64,000 bases of DNA, from positions 62,001 through 126,000 of the forward strand of contig CANGIT010000010.1 of assembly GCA_947454155.1 (NCBI GenBank), written 5' to 3'. Shown piece after piece: positions 16,786 through 26,066 of the stretch (the stretch's first letter is position 1; every line of letters starts with the position of its first letter). A model generated the notes under the pieces. That model saw only the letters and a program-made list of their open reading frames with translations, had not been told where the DNA came from and did not search any database. Position numbers and translations under genes: made by a program. Source of the DNA: Chitinophagaceae bacterium. Its GTDB lineage: Bacteria; Bacteroidota; Bacteroidia; Chitinophagales; Chitinophagaceae.

Positions 16786-18996
16786 TTATTTAGACATCAA
16801 ATTAGAGATGACGTTTTCGTAAATCTGTTTCCATTCCTCAACAGCTCCCCATCCTTCTCCATTCACATTCACCTCTTTACTCGTAACATTACCCAACTGG
16901 GCAAAAGGAACATGCTGTTGTTCCAAGAAACTGCTGAACAGACCTGCATTTCCGGCGTCAACACTCACCACAATTCTACCTTGTCCCTCACCAAACCAAT
17001 AAGCATCGGGACGAATATGAAGATCAGTTTGACTTACCTCAAAACCAAGACCGGCAACAAAAGCACTTTCCAGCAGGGTCACGATCAATCCACCCTCACT
17101 TACATCATGAGCCGACTTGATCATTTTGCCGTCTATCAATTGCAAGACCAGTTGCTGCACTTGAAATTCCTCTTCAAGATTGAAATAGGGCGCTGAAGAA
17201 AATTCCTCTCCTATTATTTTATGAATATATTCAGAGGAGCCGATATCGTCCGTCATTTTACCCAAAACAAAAATCAGATCTCCCTCCGATTTGAAATGCA
17301 AGGTCATTTTTTGTTCGACACTATCCAGCAAACCCACCATACCGATGGTGGGTGTAGGATAAACGGGACCATCGGGCGATTGGTTATAAAAACTGACATT
17401 GCCGCCGGTAACCGGTGTATCAAATTTGATACAAGCCGCTCCCATTCCTTTGATGGCTTCGGAAAACTGGTAATAAACTTCGGGATCGTAAGGGTTGCCA
17501 AAATTCAGACAATTGGTAACGCCTAAAGGCCTTCCGCCACTGCAAACGATATTTCTGGCCGCTTCAGCCACGGCGATCATGGCGCCTTGATACGGATCCG
17601 CAAAAACGTAACGACTGTTGCAATCGGTGGTCAGTGCCAGCGCTTTTTGGGTTGGCTTGGCCACCACCACTGCGGCATCGCTGGGCTGGTTGGTATTGGA
17701 ATTTCCTGTACCCACCATGCTGTCGTATTGATTATAGATCCACTGTTTGCTGGCGATATTGGGAATAGCGATGAGCTGACGAGCGATGGCCTTCAAATCG
17801 GAAGGCACGGGAATGGAAGCCGGCTGAAAAGCCGCAATCTTATCGAGATAAGCAGGCTTTTTCACTTCACGTGTATACTGAGGAGCACCGCCACCCAATA
17901 CCAGTTCGGCTGCGGGAATTGAAGCCTCTAATGTACCATTCATATAAAAATCAAGCATTCCATCAGAAGTAACATCTCCGATATGACTGCAAGGAAGATC
18001 CCATTTTTCAAAGACATCCATCACCGGCTGCTCCATGCCTTTTTTCACCACCAGCAACATCCTCTCCTGGCTTTCACTCAACAATAGCTCCCATGTTTTC
18101 ATGCCCTGCTGACGGGTAGGCACTTTGTCGAGATGGATCCTCATGCCCGAATTTCCTTTGGCACTCATTTCCGCAGTAGAACAGATGATACCGGCTGCAC
18201 CCATATCCTGCATCCCCACCACAGCCCCGGTTTTGATCACTTCCAAACAGGCTTCCAGCAATTTCTTTTCCTGAAATGGATCACCCACCTGCACCGCAGG
18301 AAGCTCTTCCGCACTGTCTTTTGTAATTTCTGCACTGGCAAAAGACGCCCCACCAATTCCATCCTTTCCGGTAGCACTACCCACAAAAAAAACAGGATTG
18401 CCCTCACCCTCAGCAGTAGCCGAAACCGTATTGCCACTTTTCAAAATACCAACACTCATGGCATTCACTAACGGATTGGAATGATAGCAAGATTCAAAAT
18501 AAATTTCTCCGCCTACTGTAGGCACACCAAAGCAGTTGCCATAATGACCGATACCATGCACCACACCGCCCAAAAGATGCTGCGTCTTACCTTCTGTCAG
18601 CGAACCAAAACGCAACGAGTTCAACGAAGCGATGGGACGTGCACCCATGGTGAAAATATCGCGATTAATACCACCCACCCCTGTAGCGGCTCCTTGAAAA
18701 GGTTCAATGGCTGAAGGATGATTATGTGATTCAATTTTAAATACCACGCCATAACCATCTCCAATATCCATCAATCCTGCATTTTCCTCACCGGCTTTCA
18801 CCAGCATCTTACTGCCTTCGCGTGGCAAGGTTTTCAACCACTTGATTGAATTTTTATAGCTACAATGTTCGCTCCACATGCCGCTGAAAGCACAGAGCTC
18901 ATTGAAGTTGGGCGTGCGCCCGAGTTTTACTTTGATTAATTCGAATTCTTCAGCAGTAAGTCGCAGCTGTGCTGCAGTTTGAACAGTAATTTCCAT
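16786..18996 (-). CDS. purL: Phosphoribosylformylglycinamidine synthase subunit PurL
   Basis: Fourth step of purine synthesis. At 736 residues this is the small (Bacillus-type) PurL that needs separate PurQ and PurS partners, neither of which is in this window. Motifs: FSGMWSEHCSYKNS (catalytic His region), GVVFKIESHNHPSAIEPFQGAATGVGG, GDGIGGASFAS-type block (KDGIGGASFASAE), and SAHDVSEGGL in the C-terminal half. Ordinary and complete. Confidence 0.96.
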   Translation of the reverse strand: MEITVQTAAQLRLTAEEFELIKVKLGRTPNFNELCAFSGMWSEHCSYKNSIKWLKTLPREGSKMLVKAGEENAGLMDIGDGYGVVFKIESHNHPSAIEPFQGAATGVGGINRDIFTMGARPIASLNSLRFGSLTEGKTQHLLGGVVHGIGHYGNCFGVPTVGGEIYFESCYHSNPLVNAMSVGILKSGNTVSATAEGEGNPVFFVGSATGKDGIGGASFASAEITKDSAEELPAVQVGDPFQEKKLLEACLEVIKTGAVVGMQDMGAAGIICSTAEMSAKGNSGMRIHLDKVPTRQQGMKTWELLLSESQERMLLVVKKGMEQPVMDVFEKWDLPCSHIGDVTSDGMLDFYMNGTLEASIPAAELVLGGGAPQYTREVKKPAYLDKIAAFQPASIPVPSDLKAIARQLIAIPNIASKQWIYNQYDSMVGTGNSNTNQPSDAAVVVAKPTQKALALTTDCNSRYVFADPYQGAMIAVAEAARNIVCSGGRPLGVTNCLNFGNPYDPEVYYQFSEAIKGMGAACIKFDTPVTGGNVSFYNQSPDGPVYPTPTIGMVGLLDSVEQKMTLHFKSEGDLIFVLGKMTDDIGSSEYIHKIIGEEFSSAPYFNLEEEFQVQQLVLQLIDGKMIKSAHDVSEGGLIVTLLESAFVAGLGFEVSQTDLHIRPDAYWFGEGQGRIVVSVDAGNAGLFSSFLEQQHVPFAQLGNVTSKEVNVNGEGWGAVEEWKQIYENVISNLMSK

Positions 18997-19027
18997 GTAT
19001 TGAAAAGAGATGATAATTAAATGAAGG

Positions 19028-19035
19028 CAAAATTA
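19028..19035 (-). promoter_or_regulatory. -7 element of purL
   Basis: Minus-strand TAATTTTG, exact consensus, 32 bases upstream of the ATG at 18996. Confidence 0.5.
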
Positions 19036-19099
19036 TTGAAATGCAAGAAGGATTGAGATGGGTGTACAGTAAATATTTTAACTAACTTCCCACATTCAA

Positions 19100-20359
19100 A
19101 TGAGCATGTTGCATATTTCATTGTGGCTGATTTATTTTTTCATCGCACTGGCTTTGATGCGAAAATCCAAACGCATGGCCAACAGCGGACTTTCAATAAA
19201 TGAGGTTACTGTATTATTTACAGTGCAGATTTTGATGGGACTTGCCGTTGGGCTTGTCACCTACCGCCTTCATGCAAGTAAAGACTATTGGGCATTACAC
19301 CAGGAAGGCCTTGCGGAATATCGGCTTTTAATTACAAATCCCGGAGCATTCTGCAAAAGCATCTTATATTCCCCCTACCAAGATTCCTATGGCAACTATT
19401 TCAATGCCGTAGGCTCTTACTGGAACGATCTTAGAAACAACCTGCTAACCAAAACACTGGCCATTTGCAACATTTTCAGTCGTGGTGATTATTACATCAA
19501 CAGCCTGTTTTTCAACTGCCTTGGCTTTTGGGGTCACTGGGCTTTTTTTTCACTGTTCCGGCAAGTTTACCCCGGCAAGAAATACACTTTAATATTCACC
19601 TGCTTTCTTATCCCCTCTTTGCTTTTTTACACCTCCGGGATCCATAAAGACCTTGTTGTATTTTCTTGTCTTGGATTTTTTGTGAAGGCGATGTACGATT
19701 TAGCGCATTCAAGCAGTTTTCGCTACAAACATCTCCTTCAAATAACGATCAGTTTTATCGTGCTCTTACTCATTAGGAATTTTCTGGCCATGTTGTTGAT
19801 TCCCTTAACCGCCTCATATTATTGGACAGAAAAAAGGAAATGGAATCCACTCATCAGTTTTTCGGGCATTTTAATCATCCTGCTGATTTATACTTTTTTC
19901 GCCGATCAATTTCAAATCGGCATTTCTCCGGTGAGCATCATTGCTCAGCGCCAATACGATTTCATGCAGCTGAGAGTGGCCCATTCCAGTCTGCATCTCA
20001 CACCCTTATCCCCAGGTTTCGCTGGAATTGTAGCCAATTTCCCTGAAGCCATCAATCATGCCTTTCTCAGACCATACCCCTGGGAAGCCTCCTCAGTCTT
20101 TGCCCTGCTACTATCCATCGAACTATGGAGCTTTCTGATTTTACTTCTCATTGGCATGATCAAAAAAATAACACTCTTTGGTCGTCCCAGACCAATTATC
20201 ATTTATGGCCTGCTGATTGCGGTTTTGATGTTTATCATCACAGGATATATCATCCCCAACTCCAACTCCATCATCCGGTACAAATCCTTGTACCTCCCAC
20301 TGTTCATCACCCCTTTTTTATCCCAATTGAACTTCAAACTAATTCGTATTAATTTATAA
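19100..20359 (+). CDS. Polytopic membrane protein of unknown function
   Basis: 419 residues with about ten hydrophobic segments (for example LWLIYFFIALALM at the N-terminus and IIYGLLIAVLMFIITGYI near the C-terminus). A soluble loop at about residues 60-120 is rich in Tyr, Asn and Trp. The topology, with polar loops carrying His/Asp/Tyr, resembles polysaccharide polymerases or membrane glycosyltransferases (EpsG/Wzy-like), but I recognise no signature. The gene is a single unit between purL (divergent) and glnN (same strand, 108 bases downstream). Confidence 0.7.
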   Translation: MSMLHISLWLIYFFIALALMRKSKRMANSGLSINEVTVLFTVQILMGLAVGLVTYRLHASKDYWALHQEGLAEYRLLITNPGAFCKSILYSPYQDSYGNYFNAVGSYWNDLRNNLLTKTLAICNIFSRGDYYINSLFFNCLGFWGHWAFFSLFRQVYPGKKYTLIFTCFLIPSLLFYTSGIHKDLVVFSCLGFFVKAMYDLAHSSSFRYKHLLQITISFIVLLLIRNFLAMLLIPLTASYYWTEKRKWNPLISFSGILIILLIYTFFADQFQIGISPVSIIAQRQYDFMQLRVAHSSLHLTPLSPGFAGIVANFPEAINHAFLRPYPWEASSVFALLLSIELWSFLILLLIGMIKKITLFGRPRPIIIYGLLIAVLMFIITGYIIPNSNSIIRYKSLYLPLFITPFLSQLNFKLIRINL

Positions 20360-20440
20360 AATATATTTACTTTTAAGCAACTTAGTATTAATTTTTAAAG
20401 ATTATTCGAAAAATAATTGCAGAATTGGGGGCAATAATTT

Positions 20441-20447
20441 TACTTTG
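20441..20447 (+). promoter_or_regulatory. Possible -7 region of glnN
   Basis: TTACTTTG (one mismatch to TAnnTTTG, ending at 20447) with TTG at 20417-20419, about 21 bases upstream, and the ATG at 20468. Confidence 0.35.
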
Positions 20448-20467
20448 CGGCATAAAATCTACAAATA

Positions 20468-22663
20468 ATGGAATCTTTACGATTTACAGCCATCAAAAAC
20501 ATAGGAAGCAACTCCGTTTCTTATGAAGTAAAATCTTCAGAAAAAGTGACCACCATTTTCAATGAGAATGTATTTACATTGAAAACAGCACGTCATTACC
20601 TGACCGACGAGGCGTATAAAAGTCTGACAGCCTCAGTTAAAGGCGGCAAGAAAATTGACCGCGCCATGGGCTCCAACATCGCCAATGGCCTGAAAGCCTG
20701 GGCAGAAGAAAAAGGTGTTACCCATTTCACCCATTGGTTTCAACCGCTCACCGGATTATCTGCTGAAAAACACGATTCATTCTTTACTTTAAAAGGTGAT
20801 GGCACCCCCATACAGGAATTTGAAGGTGCTGCGCTGATACAACAAGAGCCTGACGCCTCATCATTTCCAAGTGGAGGACTGAGAGCTACTTTTGAAGCGC
20901 GTGGTTACACCGCCTGGGACCCTTCCTCTCCTGCCTTTATTATGGAAATCGGCGAAGGGAGAACCTTGTGCATCCCTACCATTTTCGTTTCTTACACCGG
21001 CGAATCATTGGATACCAAAACACCTTTGCTGAAAGCTTGCGTAGCGCTGGATAAAGCAGCCGTTGACGTTTGTCAGTATTTTGATAAAAATGTCACTAAA
21101 GTCAATGCCACTTTGGGTTGGGAGCAAGAATATTTTGTCATCGATGCCGGCTTGGCCAAAGCGCGTCCGGATTTGGTACTGACCGGCAGAACTGTTTTTG
21201 GACATGCGCCTGCCAAGGGACAACAATTGGAAGACCATTATTTTGGCGCTATCCCTGAACGCGTATATGCCTATATGAGAGATCTGGAAGGCGAATGCTA
21301 CAAACTGGGTATTCCTTTACGTACGCGTCACAATGAAGTTGCGCCTGCACAGTTTGAGTGCGCTCCGATTTTTGAAGAAATGAATCTGGCTGTAGACCAC
21401 AATACTTTGCTGATGGATGTGATGACCCGTGTAGCCAAACGCCACAACTTAGTGGTATTGTTGCATGAGAAACCATTTGCCGGCATCAATGGTAGCGGCA
21501 AGCACAACAACTGGAGCATGAGTACCGACACAGGCGTTAACCTGCTGGCTCCCGGCAAAACGCCCAAAACCAATCTCATGTTCCTGACTTTCTTTGTAAA
21601 TACCATCAAAGCGGTTCATGACTACTCCGAATTGATTCGCGCCTCCATTGCCAGCGCCAGCAACGACCATCGTTTGGGCGCCAATGAAGCACCTCCTGCC
21701 ATCATTTCTATCTTCACCGGAAAATTTCTAACCGATGTGCTGAACCAAATTGAATCACGCGTAGGCGACAGCTTCGACGAAACAGACGAGGCTATGCTGA
21801 AATTGGATATCCATAAGAGCATTCCTGAATTGATGCTGGATAACACCGACCGCAACCGTACTTCTCCCTTCGCTTTCACCGGCAACAAATTCGAATTCCG
21901 TGCAGTAGGTTCATCCGCCAATTGCGCTGGACCTATGACCGTTTTGAATACCGTAATGGCCGAAACCTTAAAGAAATTCAAAGCAGAAGTAGATGCGCTG
22001 ATTGAAAAAGGCGATAAAAAAGAAGTGGCCATTTTACATGTCATCCAAAAGTATATTGTTGAAAGTAAAAAAGTATTATTTGAAGGCGATGGTTACAGCG
22101 ACGAGTGGGAAAAAGAAGCCGAAAAAAGAGGGTTGCCCAATGTAAAAACCACGCCGGTTTCTTTGGATGCCTATGCTGCCGATAAAGCCAAAAAACTTTT
22201 TGAAGATAATAACATCTACAACCATCTCGAGTTGGAAGCCAGACATGAAATCATGCTGGAAGAGTACATCAAAAAAGTGCAGATTGAAGCCAGAGTGATG
22301 GGCGAAATTGCCTCCACACAAATTCTGCCTGCCGCCCTGAAATTTCAAAATACACTGATCGAAAACATCAGAGGACTTAAAGAAGCAGGCTTAAGCGAAG
22401 CTGCTTACCACAGTCAGAAAAAAACGCTGGAAAGCATCAGCACTCACATCAATGCCATCGCATCCAATGTGGAAGCGATGATAGAAGCCCGCAAAAAAGC
22501 AAATGACCTAAGCGACACTCGCGCCAAAGCCATTGCTTATTGCGATGAGATAAAAGCCAAATATTTCGACGTTATCCGTTATCATGCCGACAAACTCGAA
22601 CTGATGATTGATGATACATTATGGCCTTTACCAAAATACCGTGAGTTGTTGTTCCTGAGATAA
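20468..22663 (+). CDS. glnN: Glutamine synthetase type III
   Basis: ATP-dependent synthesis of glutamine from glutamate and ammonia; type III is the large hexameric/dodecameric form common in Bacteroidota. 731 residues. GSIII-specific N-terminus (THFTHWFQPLTG), the catalytic block GWEQEYFVID, the RHNEVAPAQFE motif, LHEKPFAGINGSGKHNNWSM (ATP/glutamate site), and NRTSPFAFTGNKFEFRAVGS. The C-terminal helical extension characteristic of GSIII is present. It is followed by a strong terminator. Confidence 0.97.
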   Translation: MESLRFTAIKNIGSNSVSYEVKSSEKVTTIFNENVFTLKTARHYLTDEAYKSLTASVKGGKKIDRAMGSNIANGLKAWAEEKGVTHFTHWFQPLTGLSAEKHDSFFTLKGDGTPIQEFEGAALIQQEPDASSFPSGGLRATFEARGYTAWDPSSPAFIMEIGEGRTLCIPTIFVSYTGESLDTKTPLLKACVALDKAAVDVCQYFDKNVTKVNATLGWEQEYFVIDAGLAKARPDLVLTGRTVFGHAPAKGQQLEDHYFGAIPERVYAYMRDLEGECYKLGIPLRTRHNEVAPAQFECAPIFEEMNLAVDHNTLLMDVMTRVAKRHNLVVLLHEKPFAGINGSGKHNNWSMSTDTGVNLLAPGKTPKTNLMFLTFFVNTIKAVHDYSELIRASIASASNDHRLGANEAPPAIISIFTGKFLTDVLNQIESRVGDSFDETDEAMLKLDIHKSIPELMLDNTDRNRTSPFAFTGNKFEFRAVGSSANCAGPMTVLNTVMAETLKKFKAEVDALIEKGDKKEVAILHVIQKYIVESKKVLFEGDGYSDEWEKEAEKRGLPNVKTTPVSLDAYAADKAKKLFEDNNIYNHLELEARHEIMLEEYIKKVQIEARVMGEIASTQILPAALKFQNTLIENIRGLKEAGLSEAAYHSQKKTLESISTHINAIASNVEAMIEARKKANDLSDTRAKAIAYCDEIKAKYFDVIRYHADKLELMIDDTLWPLPKYRELLFLR

Positions 22664-22688
22664 TCAGGTGCGAAAAGATTAATTCCAA

Positions 22689-22725
22689 GAGGCTGTCTCC
22701 AATCAACGAGACAGCCTCTTTTTTT
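22689..22725 (+). terminator. Intrinsic terminator of glnN
   Basis: Perfect 11-base arms GAGGCTGTCTC and GAGACAGCCTC with an eight-base loop, followed by seven T residues. Confidence 0.95.
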
Positions 22726-22836
22726 GGATGAAGAAAAAAATGAAAATGATTGCCCATCAACCCCTACCCGGCAGCTTCATTCAGCAACAACATCAATATG
22801 TTTTCCTATCTTAGATAAGCAAATCAAGCATTCGAC

Positions 22837-23178
22837 ATGAAAAAAATACTCACATTAGCGCTCTTCACCACGATAGGATATTCCGCCATTGGCCAACAGC
22901 CTCAATCTTCAAAAGACAATACAACATCCCAATAATTAATCCTGACAGAAATACAAAGGCTCCGGATTATAGAAACCAACATTTACAACAGGATGGCCAA
23001 AAAGAAAATAGACACTGATTCATTGCTGACAGCACAGCAAAACCAGAAAAAAATTGCAGACCTGCAAAAAGCTCAAGCAGAAAAAATGAAACTTATTCTT
23101 ACGCCAGAGCAATATGAATTAATGGAATCAAGAAACAGGAAACAATCACCAGGCATTATCCTTAATAAGAAACACTAG
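22837..23178 (+). pseudogene. Small secreted LTXXQ/Spy-like protein gene interrupted by one in-frame stop
   Basis: An ATG at 22837 opens a signal peptide (MKKILTLALFTTIGYSAIGQ) and 32 codons later meets TAA at 22933. The same frame then continues without another stop to 23178 and encodes LTEIQRLRIIETNIYNRM, a linker with DSLLTAQQNQKKI, and ILTPEQYELMES, i.e. repeated LTxxQ-like helices as in small periplasmic Spy/CpxP-type proteins. An ATG at 22993 could start a 61-residue fragment, but without a signal peptide. One base change would restore a 113-residue secreted protein. The next gene begins four bases later, so they formed an operon. Alternatives: sequencing error, or real read-through. 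Confidence 0.7.
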
Positions 23179-23182
23179 AACT

Positions 23183-24142
23183 ATGAAAACAATGCGAATT
23201 ACTGCCATCACCTTACTTTTTTTACTTTCTCATTTCATCACATCAGCGCAGCTTGATTATGCAACAATAGACAATGCCGTTTTGAAATTAGGCGGATTGG
23301 AGAAATTTAATCTGGCCACCATAACCGATACCGTCACCTCACCATGGAATAGTAAAGATGAAAAAGTCAGAGCCATATTCACCTGGATCGCCAACAATAT
23401 CGCTTTGGATGCCAAAGCCATCAAAGGCGCGGACAACCGTGATGTAGAACCCGAAAAGACAATACAAAAACGAAAAAGTACTTCCCTTGGCTTCTCCCTT
23501 TTATTTCAAGAAATGTGCAGCCAGGCCAATATTCGTTGTCTTTCTGTAGATGGTTATTTGAAAATATCCACAGAAGACATTGATGATATGCCAGATGCAG
23601 CTTCTTCCTCATGGAATGTGGTACAGTTAGGCACAAGTCCCAACGAGTGGTATTACATCGACGCCGCTCAAGCCAGTGGTTACCTCGACAGCAAAAAGAC
23701 AGTTTTTACCCGCAGCTTTTCACCTCAATATTTTTTTGCCGACAAAACCGCCTTCAACCTCGAACATTACCCCGATAATAAAGCCTGGTTGCTGGGCGAA
23801 GGCTATCCATCCATAAAAACCTTTTACGCATTACCCCTCATCAAACCTGCGGCATATGACTATCGCCTATTTTATCCGGAGCCTTTGGCTGGAAAAATAA
23901 AAACGAAACCGGGAGCACCCTTTCACTTCAGCTTCAAGTTGAAAAACAGTCCCGATAATCCCCAGGTGACTGTGGTATTGGGCGAAGGACTTAAAATTCA
24001 AAAACCTTTGAGGGTAAATATCAAGCAAACCGGCAATGAAATCAGTTTTGATTTCACTTTCAAGAAAGAAGACACCTACCCTGTTACCATATTAATCAAC
24101 GACAAGCCTTTGCTGGTATATCTGGTTGAAATTTCGGAGTAA
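23183..24142 (+). CDS. Secreted transglutaminase-like (kyphoscoliosis peptidase-type) protein lacking catalytic Cys and His
   Basis: 319 residues with a signal peptide (ends ITSAQ). Residues about 55-170 carry the transglutaminase-core pattern: KVRAIFTWIANNIALD (typical lead-in), then KSTSLGFSLLFQEMC where active enzymes have GxCxGYAxLF; the catalytic Cys position is Ser101. The His position, usually HAWN, reads SSWN (Ser142). The Asp of WYYIDAA (Asp160) is kept. The C-terminal 130 residues look like an immunoglobulin-type beta domain. It is therefore probably a non-catalytic binding protein in the periplasm. Co-transcribed with the broken LTXXQ gene upstream. Confidence 0.8.
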   Translation: MKTMRITAITLLFLLSHFITSAQLDYATIDNAVLKLGGLEKFNLATITDTVTSPWNSKDEKVRAIFTWIANNIALDAKAIKGADNRDVEPEKTIQKRKSTSLGFSLLFQEMCSQANIRCLSVDGYLKISTEDIDDMPDAASSSWNVVQLGTSPNEWYYIDAAQASGYLDSKKTVFTRSFSPQYFFADKTAFNLEHYPDNKAWLLGEGYPSIKTFYALPLIKPAAYDYRLFYPEPLAGKIKTKPGAPFHFSFKLKNSPDNPQVTVVLGEGLKIQKPLRVNIKQTGNEISFDFTFKKEDTYPVTILINDKPLLVYLVEISE

Positions 24143-24216
24143 CAAAAACGATTATCCTGACACATTTAACCATCATAAGATACCGCAGGCGGCTGGCCTT
24201 TGCCGGTTTTCTGTCC

Positions 24217-24864
24217 ATGGCCTTGTTTCGTCTGCCGCTGTCATTCAATAAAAATATCAGCTTTTTCAAATTGATGGGCTGTGGTAAAAATGGCACTTTC
24301 GATAAAGTTCCCGACCTCACCCAATGGGCCATATTGACTCAACATCGAAATGGGAAACTGAATCAAACCTCTTTGCAACACCTTTATGGTATGTGGATAG
24401 CCCGATGGATCAAATGGTTTGCCCTTGAAACCCTGACTTTTCAGTTGGAGCCTATTGGAGGACATGGCACCTGGGACGGCAAGCAAGTGTTTGGACAAAT
24501 CTCTACAACACAGCACGAAGGACCGATAGCCACACTAACAAGAGCCACCATCCGCATTTCCAAAATGAAATATTTTTGGCAAAACGTAGCGCCGGTGGCC
24601 GCCAATATGCTCACTGCACCAGGTTTTGAATTTTCAGTAGGCATTGGCGAAATACCCTGGATCAAGCAGGCCACTTTCAGTATCTGGACCACGGAAACGC
24701 ACATGAAAAACTTTGCCTACGGCATGAAAACGCATAGTGAGGTGATCAAAAAAACCAGAAAAGAAAAATGGTACAGCGAAGACATGTTTGTACGTTTTAA
24801 AATCCTTCACACCGAAGGCCAACTGAGAAACTACCCTCCTGTGAAAAGAAACCCCTATTTTTGA
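24217..24864 (+). CDS. CrtA-like (spheroidene monooxygenase-related) protein
   Basis: 215 residues from the first ATG. FKLMGCGKNGTFDKVPDLTQWAIL, EPIGGHGTWDGKQVFG, GPIATLTRATIRISK, GEIPWIKQATFSIW and GMKTHSEVIKKTRKEKWYSEDMFVRF match the CrtA-like family, whose known member oxidises carotenoids; the role outside carotenoid clusters is unclear. Family-like coding continues upstream of this ATG (LTIIRYRRRLAFAGFLSMALFRLPL) back to about 24151, but contains no ATG, GTG or TTG. The true start may be ATT at 24151 or CTG at 24157, or the start codon has been lost. It follows the pseudo-transglutaminase directly. Confidence 0.75.
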   Translation: MALFRLPLSFNKNISFFKLMGCGKNGTFDKVPDLTQWAILTQHRNGKLNQTSLQHLYGMWIARWIKWFALETLTFQLEPIGGHGTWDGKQVFGQISTTQHEGPIATLTRATIRISKMKYFWQNVAPVAANMLTAPGFEFSVGIGEIPWIKQATFSIWTTETHMKNFAYGMKTHSEVIKKTRKEKWYSEDMFVRFKILHTEGQLRNYPPVKRNPYF

Positions 24865-24907
24865 AAAAATGGGATAAGGACATATATCCCAAAAATCAGC
24901 TTGAAAC

Positions 24908-25855
24908 ATGAAGAATATCAAAATCATTGAAGTGCCCTCCGAAATTGGCGCCGGCACACGTGGAGCCAGCTTAGGCATTGATGCGATTAAAATCGCAGGA
25001 CTGGATTTCATGAGCAATTTTTTTGTTCACTTCCCCTCCGAAAAAATAGAACCTGAAAACAGACTGTTATTCGAGCCCATACAATCGCCCTATGCCAAAA
25101 GAATCAATGGTATACACGATATGTATGAAAAGGTGAGTCAATCCGTTTGCAACACCATCAAAAACAATTTCTTTCCGGTAGTGCTCAGCGGCGACCACAG
25201 CAATGCGGGCGGCACCATTGCCGGCATAAAAATGGCAAAGCCCAAAAGCAAATTAGGTGTGATCTGGATAGATGCCCATGCCGATTTACATACCCCTTTC
25301 ACTACTCCTTCCGGCAACATGCATGGTATGCCACTGGCCACCGCCATTGGCGAAGACAATGAAGAATTTAAAACCCATGAGCTTGACCCCAACACCATCA
25401 AAATGTGGAATCAACTCAAGAACATTGGAAAAATCTGCCCCAAGATCTTACCCGAAGACATCGTATTCATCTCACTGCGTGATTTTGAAAAAGAAGAAAA
25501 AGCCTTGATTGAAAAATACGGCATCAAAGTGATTCCCACGAGTGAGGTAAGAAGGAACGGCCCCGAAAACGTGAGCCGGAAAATATTACGATACCTGAGC
25601 GATTGTACTGACATTTATGTAAGCTTCGACGTGGACAGCCTGGATTCATCTATTTCCAGAGGTACCGGAACGCCGGTGAGCAACGGACTCAAAGAAAGAG
25701 AAGCAGAAGATCTGATCAGCAAGTTCATGCAAAACCGTAAGGTCTGCTGTTTTGAAATCACGGAAGTAAACCCCACACTCGATAAAGAAAATCTGATGGC
25801 AGAAATCGCCTTCAACATTTTACAAAGAAGCGTAAATATTTTGATGATGAATTGA
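24908..25855 (+). CDS. Arginase
   Basis: Mn-dependent ureohydrolase, 315 residues. Metal ligands in SGDHSNAGGT (GGDHS-like), WIDAHADLHTPFTTPSGNMHGMPLA (DAHxD with the arginase substrate stretch) and SFDVDSLDSS (DxD). The TPSGNMHGMP string is characteristic of arginases as opposed to agmatinases or formimidoylglutamases. Product urea and ornithine. The N-terminus (IIEVPSEIGAGTRGASLG) is complete. It lies 43 bases after the CrtA-like gene. Confidence 0.9.
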   Translation: MKNIKIIEVPSEIGAGTRGASLGIDAIKIAGLDFMSNFFVHFPSEKIEPENRLLFEPIQSPYAKRINGIHDMYEKVSQSVCNTIKNNFFPVVLSGDHSNAGGTIAGIKMAKPKSKLGVIWIDAHADLHTPFTTPSGNMHGMPLATAIGEDNEEFKTHELDPNTIKMWNQLKNIGKICPKILPEDIVFISLRDFEKEEKALIEKYGIKVIPTSEVRRNGPENVSRKILRYLSDCTDIYVSFDVDSLDSSISRGTGTPVSNGLKEREAEDLISKFMQNRKVCCFEITEVNPTLDKENLMAEIAFNILQRSVNILMMN

Positions 25856-25978
25856 TGGGTGTCGTTTTTTGGTTTGTAGTTTATGGTTTTTCTTGTTTTC
25901 GAATAATTGATTTTTGATATCAAGAAGCCAAATTCAAGAAACCAGCATCAAGCATTTTTCATCTATACTTAATCAAGA

Positions 25979-26009
25979 AAGCCGGACCTCAACAGCCCGG
26001 CTTCTTTTT
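25979..26009 (+). terminator. Intrinsic terminator downstream of arginase
   Basis: AAGCCGG and CCGGCTT arms, 11-base loop, then CTTTTT. It is 120 bases after the arginase stop; the sequence between is T/G-rich and then A-rich low-complexity DNA. Confidence 0.75.
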
Positions 26010-26066
26010 GTCCTGTAAAAATCAACCATTAAAAAACTATTTTCCTTCGTTCATTTTTGATGAACG

